A DNA stretch of 7,871 bases. Source: Legionellales bacterium. GTDB taxonomy: Bacteria > Pseudomonadota > Gammaproteobacteria > WLWR01. Under the pieces are notes generated by a model. The model saw nothing but the letters and a program-made list of their open reading frames with translations, did no database searches and was not told where the DNA came from. The translations under genes were made by a program, and so were the position numbers. Each line of letters opens with the position of its first letter. Positions within the stretch are counted from its first letter, which is position 1. This document shows, in pieces, positions 5,168 to 7,871 of the stretch. The stretch is from positions 1 through 7,871 of the forward strand of contig WLWR01000074.1 of NCBI GenBank assembly GCA_012103495.1. The letters are read 5' to 3'.

Positions 5168-5928
5168 GGGATTTCCTCGACGGTGGCGCACACCGTACAG
5201 TGACGATTGCGTTCAACCGTCAATAAGTTCATGTCATAAGTCAGTAAATTCATGTGCCATAATCGCCGGGTTAACAGTTGGCCAAACCCAACGATCAATT
5301 TAATCACTTCCATCGCCATCAAAGAACCGATCATCCCCGGGCACGCTCCCAACACCGGAAACACTTGATGATCCACCCAATAATCCGGTTTGTGCGGATA
5401 CAAACACGCCAAGCACGGTGTTTGCCCAGCAATAATGGTCGTCACATACCCTTCATGTCCATACATGGCCCCCGACACCAGCGGAGTGCGTTGCGCAATA
5501 GCAGCGGCATTGATTGCATAACGTTCTTCAAACAACGGCGCACCATCAACGATCACATCGGCGGACGCCAATAAAATAGGAGCACGTGCCGGGCTGATGT
5601 TTTCATGATAAGAGGTAATTTGCATGGTGGGATTGATTTGCCGTAAATGTTTGCCAAACACATCCACGGTCACTTGATCTTGATCCGCAGCGGTCGCCAA
5701 TTGCCAACGATTTAAATATTGCGCATCGACCTTGCCACCATGGACAATGATCAAATGCCCAATGCCCGCCCGGGCAAGCGCCGCTGCCACGGTACCACCC
5801 ACACCGCCCACCCGCGAAATAGCGACGGTCGCATTTTTTAATTGTTGCTGACCAGCAAGACCGATTTCCGGCAAATCGATTTGGCGGGTGAGGCGCGCAA
5901 TTTCTAAAGTAGACAATGAAGCAGTCAT
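5164..5928 (-). CDS. E1-like (ThiF/MoeB/HesA) protein with degenerate ATP site
   Basis: This 254-residue protein has the fold signature of MoeB/ThiF adenylyltransferases: TRQIDLPEIGLAGQQQL at 14-30, a glycine-rich loop VGGVGG at 40-45, and four zinc-type cysteines at 172, 175, 244 and 247 (CLAC and CTVC). Aligned by eye with the neighbouring MoeB, almost without gaps, the residues that bind Mg-ATP are replaced: the two Asp after the second strand by His63 and Gly65, the Asn of SNLxRQ by Tyr71, the Lys by Thr87, and the catalytic Asp of DCSDN by Pro131. Arg74 and Arg15 remain; Arg15 corresponds to the arginine that MoeB dimers place in the partner's active site. A cysteine not found in MoeB is at 196. 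It is therefore probably inactive alone and may pair with the MoeB protein. It starts 8 bases after the moeB stop and overlaps the carrier gene by ATGA. No good Shine-Dalgarno precedes it, so translation is probably coupled. Confidence 0.88.
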   Translation of the reverse strand: MTASLSTLEIARLTRQIDLPEIGLAGQQQLKNATVAISRVGGVGGTVAAALARAGIGHLIIVHGGKVDAQYLNRWQLATAADQDQVTVDVFGKHLRQINPTMQITSYHENISPARAPILLASADVIVDGAPLFEERYAINAAAIAQRTPLVSGAMYGHEGYVTTIIAGQTPCLACLYPHKPDYWVDHQVFPVLGACPGMIGSLMAMEVIKLIVGFGQLLTRRLWHMNLLTYDMNLLTVERNRHCTVCATVEEIP

Positions 5929-5936
5929 AACAGCAA

Positions 5937-7016
5937 TTAATATTTCTCCAGCGAACTATCCACTTCATCAATCCATCGCAAAATGCCGCCGGTTAAATTC
6001 AATACATTAAAACCATGATCCAATAACAATTCCGTGGCTTTCGCACTGCGACCACCACTGCGACAATACACCACCAGCGTTTGATCTTTTGGCAATTGAT
6101 CCAAATGTTCGGTCAATGTTTTCAATGGAATCAATGGACCACCTATATCACAAATTTCTTTTTCATGCGCTTCACGCACATCCAATAAGAAATACTTATC
6201 CGATTGTTTAGCAAATTCAATCGGTTCAATTTGGGGAATAGAGTCATTTACAAGCATGGTAGCCTCCGTTGGATCAATCTGACTGCATGAGTCAAGGGTA
6301 CAGGTTGTACTTCTGGCAAAATTAAACTGAGAAAACATCATTGTCAATCCATCAATGCATAGTAATTTTCCAGCCAGAACATCACCTCGTTGTAAAATGA
6401 TTTTAACCGCTTCCAACGCTTGCAGCCCACCAGCGATGCCCGGAACCACTCCCAACACACCGGCAGCATCGCAAGTGGGCGCTTGATCGGCGGTTGGTGG
6501 TGCTGGATACAGGCATTCCAGACACGGCCCACCTTGATAATTAAACACACTGACTTGTGCTTCAAATTGCAAAATACTGGCCGACACCAACGGAGTGCCC
6601 CTTTGACGACACACCCGATTGAGAAGATAGCGAGTGGTGAAATTATCCGAACAATCCAATACCACATCGTGTGCCTGAATCAATGTCTTGGCATTTTGTT
6701 CGGTTAACCGATGTGGATATGAATTTAAGTGGATGGTGGAATTTAATTGCCGCAACCGTTCACAAGCCACCGCACTTTTTGACGCGCCTATGTCGGTTTC
6801 TTTAAACAAAATCTGACGTTGCAAATTGGACAATTCAACATGATCATCATCAACAATGTCAATCGTGCCCACCCCGCAACTAGTCAAATACAGCAACGCA
6901 GGTGAACCCAAGCCACCGGCACCAACACACAAAATTCGAGCTTGTTGCAATCGTTGTTGTCCCTCAAGACCAATCACCGGTAATTGGCGGTTGTAACGTT
7001 TCATCAAAACATCCAT
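5937..7016 (-). CDS. moeB: MoeB-rhodanese fusion (MoeZ/Uba4-like adenylyl- and sulfurtransferase)
   Basis: Residues 1-250 of this 359-residue protein are a complete E1-like domain: RYNRQ with Arg10, GAGGLG at 32-37, VDDDHVELSNLQRQ at 55-68 (Asp56, Asp58, Asn64, Arg67), Lys80, DCSDN with Asp124, and GPCLECLYP with Cys165 and Cys168. Residues 265-355 are a rhodanese domain with the active loop CRSGGRS, Cys318. The same architecture in mycobacterial MoeZ and eukaryotic Uba4/MOCS3 activates a carrier's C-terminal glycine with ATP and then transfers persulfide sulfur to it. The second zinc pair is unusual: Cys239 and Cys244 are four residues apart (CTLDSC) instead of the usual CxxC. The ATG at 7016 forms TGATG with the cupredoxin stop; GTG at 7019 or ATG at 7004 are alternatives. 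The adjacent MoaD-like gene is the obvious substrate. Confidence 0.93.
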   Translation of the reverse strand: MDVLMKRYNRQLPVIGLEGQQRLQQARILCVGAGGLGSPALLYLTSCGVGTIDIVDDDHVELSNLQRQILFKETDIGASKSAVACERLRQLNSTIHLNSYPHRLTEQNAKTLIQAHDVVLDCSDNFTTRYLLNRVCRQRGTPLVSASILQFEAQVSVFNYQGGPCLECLYPAPPTADQAPTCDAAGVLGVVPGIAGGLQALEAVKIILQRGDVLAGKLLCIDGLTMMFSQFNFARSTTCTLDSCSQIDPTEATMLVNDSIPQIEPIEFAKQSDKYFLLDVREAHEKEICDIGGPLIPLKTLTEHLDQLPKDQTLVVYCRSGGRSAKATELLLDHGFNVLNLTGGILRWIDEVDSSLEKY

Positions 7017-7387
7017 CACCCAGCCGATAGTATCAATTCCCCGCGATACATTCCCATTTGGCAGGTAAAAGAATAACGTCCCGGCGGTTGCGGTGGTACA
7101 TGAATCACATACGGTTGATTAACCGGCAATGTGGCACTGATGTCCAATGTTTCAAATCTAACAATCTGCGCACACGGCGAAGGGTCTTGACGCACGAAAC
7201 GCAGCGTCAACGGTTGTTGCGCGGATGCTTGAATGACAGCAGGATGATAAACCCCATCACGAACAATAATTTCAATCTCTTGATTGTCTACTCTCACTGT
7301 TTTGGGTTTTGCCAGCAAAAACCACCAGCCAATCCATCCAATGAGCGACAATCCGCCAACATTGATCACCCATGCATCAACGAACAT
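7016..7387 (-). CDS. membrane-anchored cupredoxin-domain protein linked to CopA
   Basis: This 123-residue protein has one N-terminal membrane segment (about 7-26, GGLSLIGWIGWWFLL) and a cupredoxin domain (PF13473 type) from about 35 to the end, presumably on the periplasmic face. Family motifs: DGVYHP at 44-49, LRFVRQDPSPCAQIV at 62-76 with Cys72, and the C-terminal PPGRYSFTCQMGMYRGELIL with Cys109, Met111 and Met113. His48, Cys72, Cys109 and the methionines are candidate copper ligands; a full classical type 1 His2-Cys-Met set is not evident. Proteins of this kind are often encoded beside copper P-type ATPases, as here, and are thought to take Cu from or pass it to the pump. The start overlaps copA by 11 bases and the stop overlaps the moeB start, so it lies in the middle of one operon. 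Copper binding is inference from family and context. Confidence 0.85.
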   Translation of the reverse strand: MFVDAWVINVGGLSLIGWIGWWFLLAKPKTVRVDNQEIEIIVRDGVYHPAVIQASAQQPLTLRFVRQDPSPCAQIVRFETLDISATLPVNQPYVIHVPPQPPGRYSFTCQMGMYRGELILSAG

Positions 7388-7871
7388 GCGTCACTCCCAT
7401 TGCTTTAACATTTAACCAGCGTAATCGATTGGCATTGCTAACCACCGTCAGCGAAGACAGTGCCATCGCCATCCCCGCGATGATCGGATTTAATAATAAT
7501 CCAATTATCGGATATAAAATACCGGCGGCAATCGGAATGCTCAATCCATTATATAAAAACGCACCCCATAAATTCTGTTTAATATTGCCAATGGTGGCTT
7601 GTGAAATTTGTTGGGCCGCAATCACTCCCATCAGTGAACTGCCCATCAATGTCATGTCCGCGCTTTCGATGGCGATATCGGTCCCTGCACCAATGGCAAA
7701 TCCCACATGCGCTTGCGCCAAAGCCGGCGCATCGTTGATCCCATCACCAACCATGCCCACCCGCTCACCACCTTGCTGCAGTTGCTGCACATGTTGCGCT
7801 TTGTCTTGCGGTAACACCCCAGCAATCACTCGATCAATGCCAACTTGTTGTGCGACACGCTGTGCAGCATC
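7377..7871 (-). CDS. copA: copper-translocating P1B-type ATPase, C-terminal part (cut by window end)
   Basis: The frame is open from the right edge of the window to the TGA at 7377-7379 and gives the last 164 residues of a heavy-metal P-type ATPase. Visible are the end of the P domain with the hinge motif MVGDGINDAPAL (about 40-51 of the fragment), GAGTDIAIESADMTL, and then the last two membrane helices. The helix with FLYNGLSIPIAAG carries the Tyr-Asn pair and the last helix carries MALSS, the MxxSS signature; these residues bind Cu(I) in P1B-1 pumps, so the substrate is most likely Cu(I), exported from the cytoplasm. The phosphorylation site DKTGT, the CPC motif and any N-terminal metal-binding domain lie outside the window. 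It is the most upstream visible gene of the five-gene operon; its promoter is not visible. Confidence 0.95.
   Translation of the reverse strand, partial: DAAQRVAQQVGIDRVIAGVLPQDKAQHVQQLQQGGERVGMVGDGINDAPALAQAHVGFAIGAGTDIAIESADMTLMGSSLMGVIAAQQISQATIGNIKQNLWGAFLYNGLSIPIAAGILYPIIGLLLNPIIAGMAMALSSLTVVSNANRLRWLNVKAMGVTHVR

Noticed and set aside
5168..5191. Eight-residue basic extension of the carrier protein
   Set aside because: It falls inside the upstream gene, and the ATGA overlap at 5164-5167 gives a normal-length carrier.

Overview
The window reads as chromosomal DNA of a gammaproteobacterium, most likely of the Legionellales (Coxiella/Legionella side). The clues are the kinds of housekeeping genes present (an Acidithiobacillus-type GshA, a TIGR02444/DUF2390 protein, YciA). 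More tellingly, upstream of one orphan membrane protein there is a 20-bp tandem repeat that fits the PmrA box known from Legionella and Coxiella Dot/Icm effector promoters. Taxonomy is an inference; no marker gene is present.

Layout. 1-318 (+): C-terminal part of an unidentified, probably exported protein; its stop codon overlaps the stop of the convergent gshB. 315-2563 (-): gshA-gshB, the complete two-step glutathione pathway, translationally coupled by an ATGA overlap. 2564-2744: divergent promoter region with a good sigma70 promoter for the rightward genes and a 12-bp palindrome. 2745-3583 (+): DUF2390 protein followed, by a TAATG junction, by a small two-helix membrane protein. 3671-4060 (-): acyl-CoA thioesterase YciA. 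4124-4711 (-): orphan 195-residue protein with a helical membrane hairpin, two acidic dileucine motifs, a PPPY motif and an acidic C-terminal tail, preceded by the PmrA-like box at 4803-4822; it is the best candidate for a secreted host-membrane effector. 4898-7871 (-): a tight five-gene string in the order copA (C-terminal part, cut by the window end), membrane-anchored cupredoxin, MoeB-rhodanese fusion, a second E1-like protein that has lost its ATP-site residues, and a MoaD/ThiS-like sulfur carrier ending in Gly-Gly.

How the genes may work together. The gsh pair makes glutathione, which buffers redox state and copper. The copA/cupredoxin pair would move Cu(I) out of the cytoplasm. The MoeB-rhodanese protein should adenylate the C-terminal glycine of the carrier and deliver sulfur through its rhodanese cysteine. 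The degenerate E1-like protein keeps its zinc cysteines and the arginine that MoeB-type dimers supply in trans, but not the catalytic set; the arrangement recalls the inactive/active pairs of eukaryotic ubiquitin-like E1 enzymes. No molybdopterin, thiamine or cysteine biosynthesis gene is visible that would name the sulfur acceptor.

The two items most worth following are the PmrA-box orphan protein and the active/inactive E1 pair with its own carrier. Both rest on motif reading only; no similarity search was possible. No tRNA, rRNA, CRISPR array, insertion sequence or convincing rho-independent terminator was seen.
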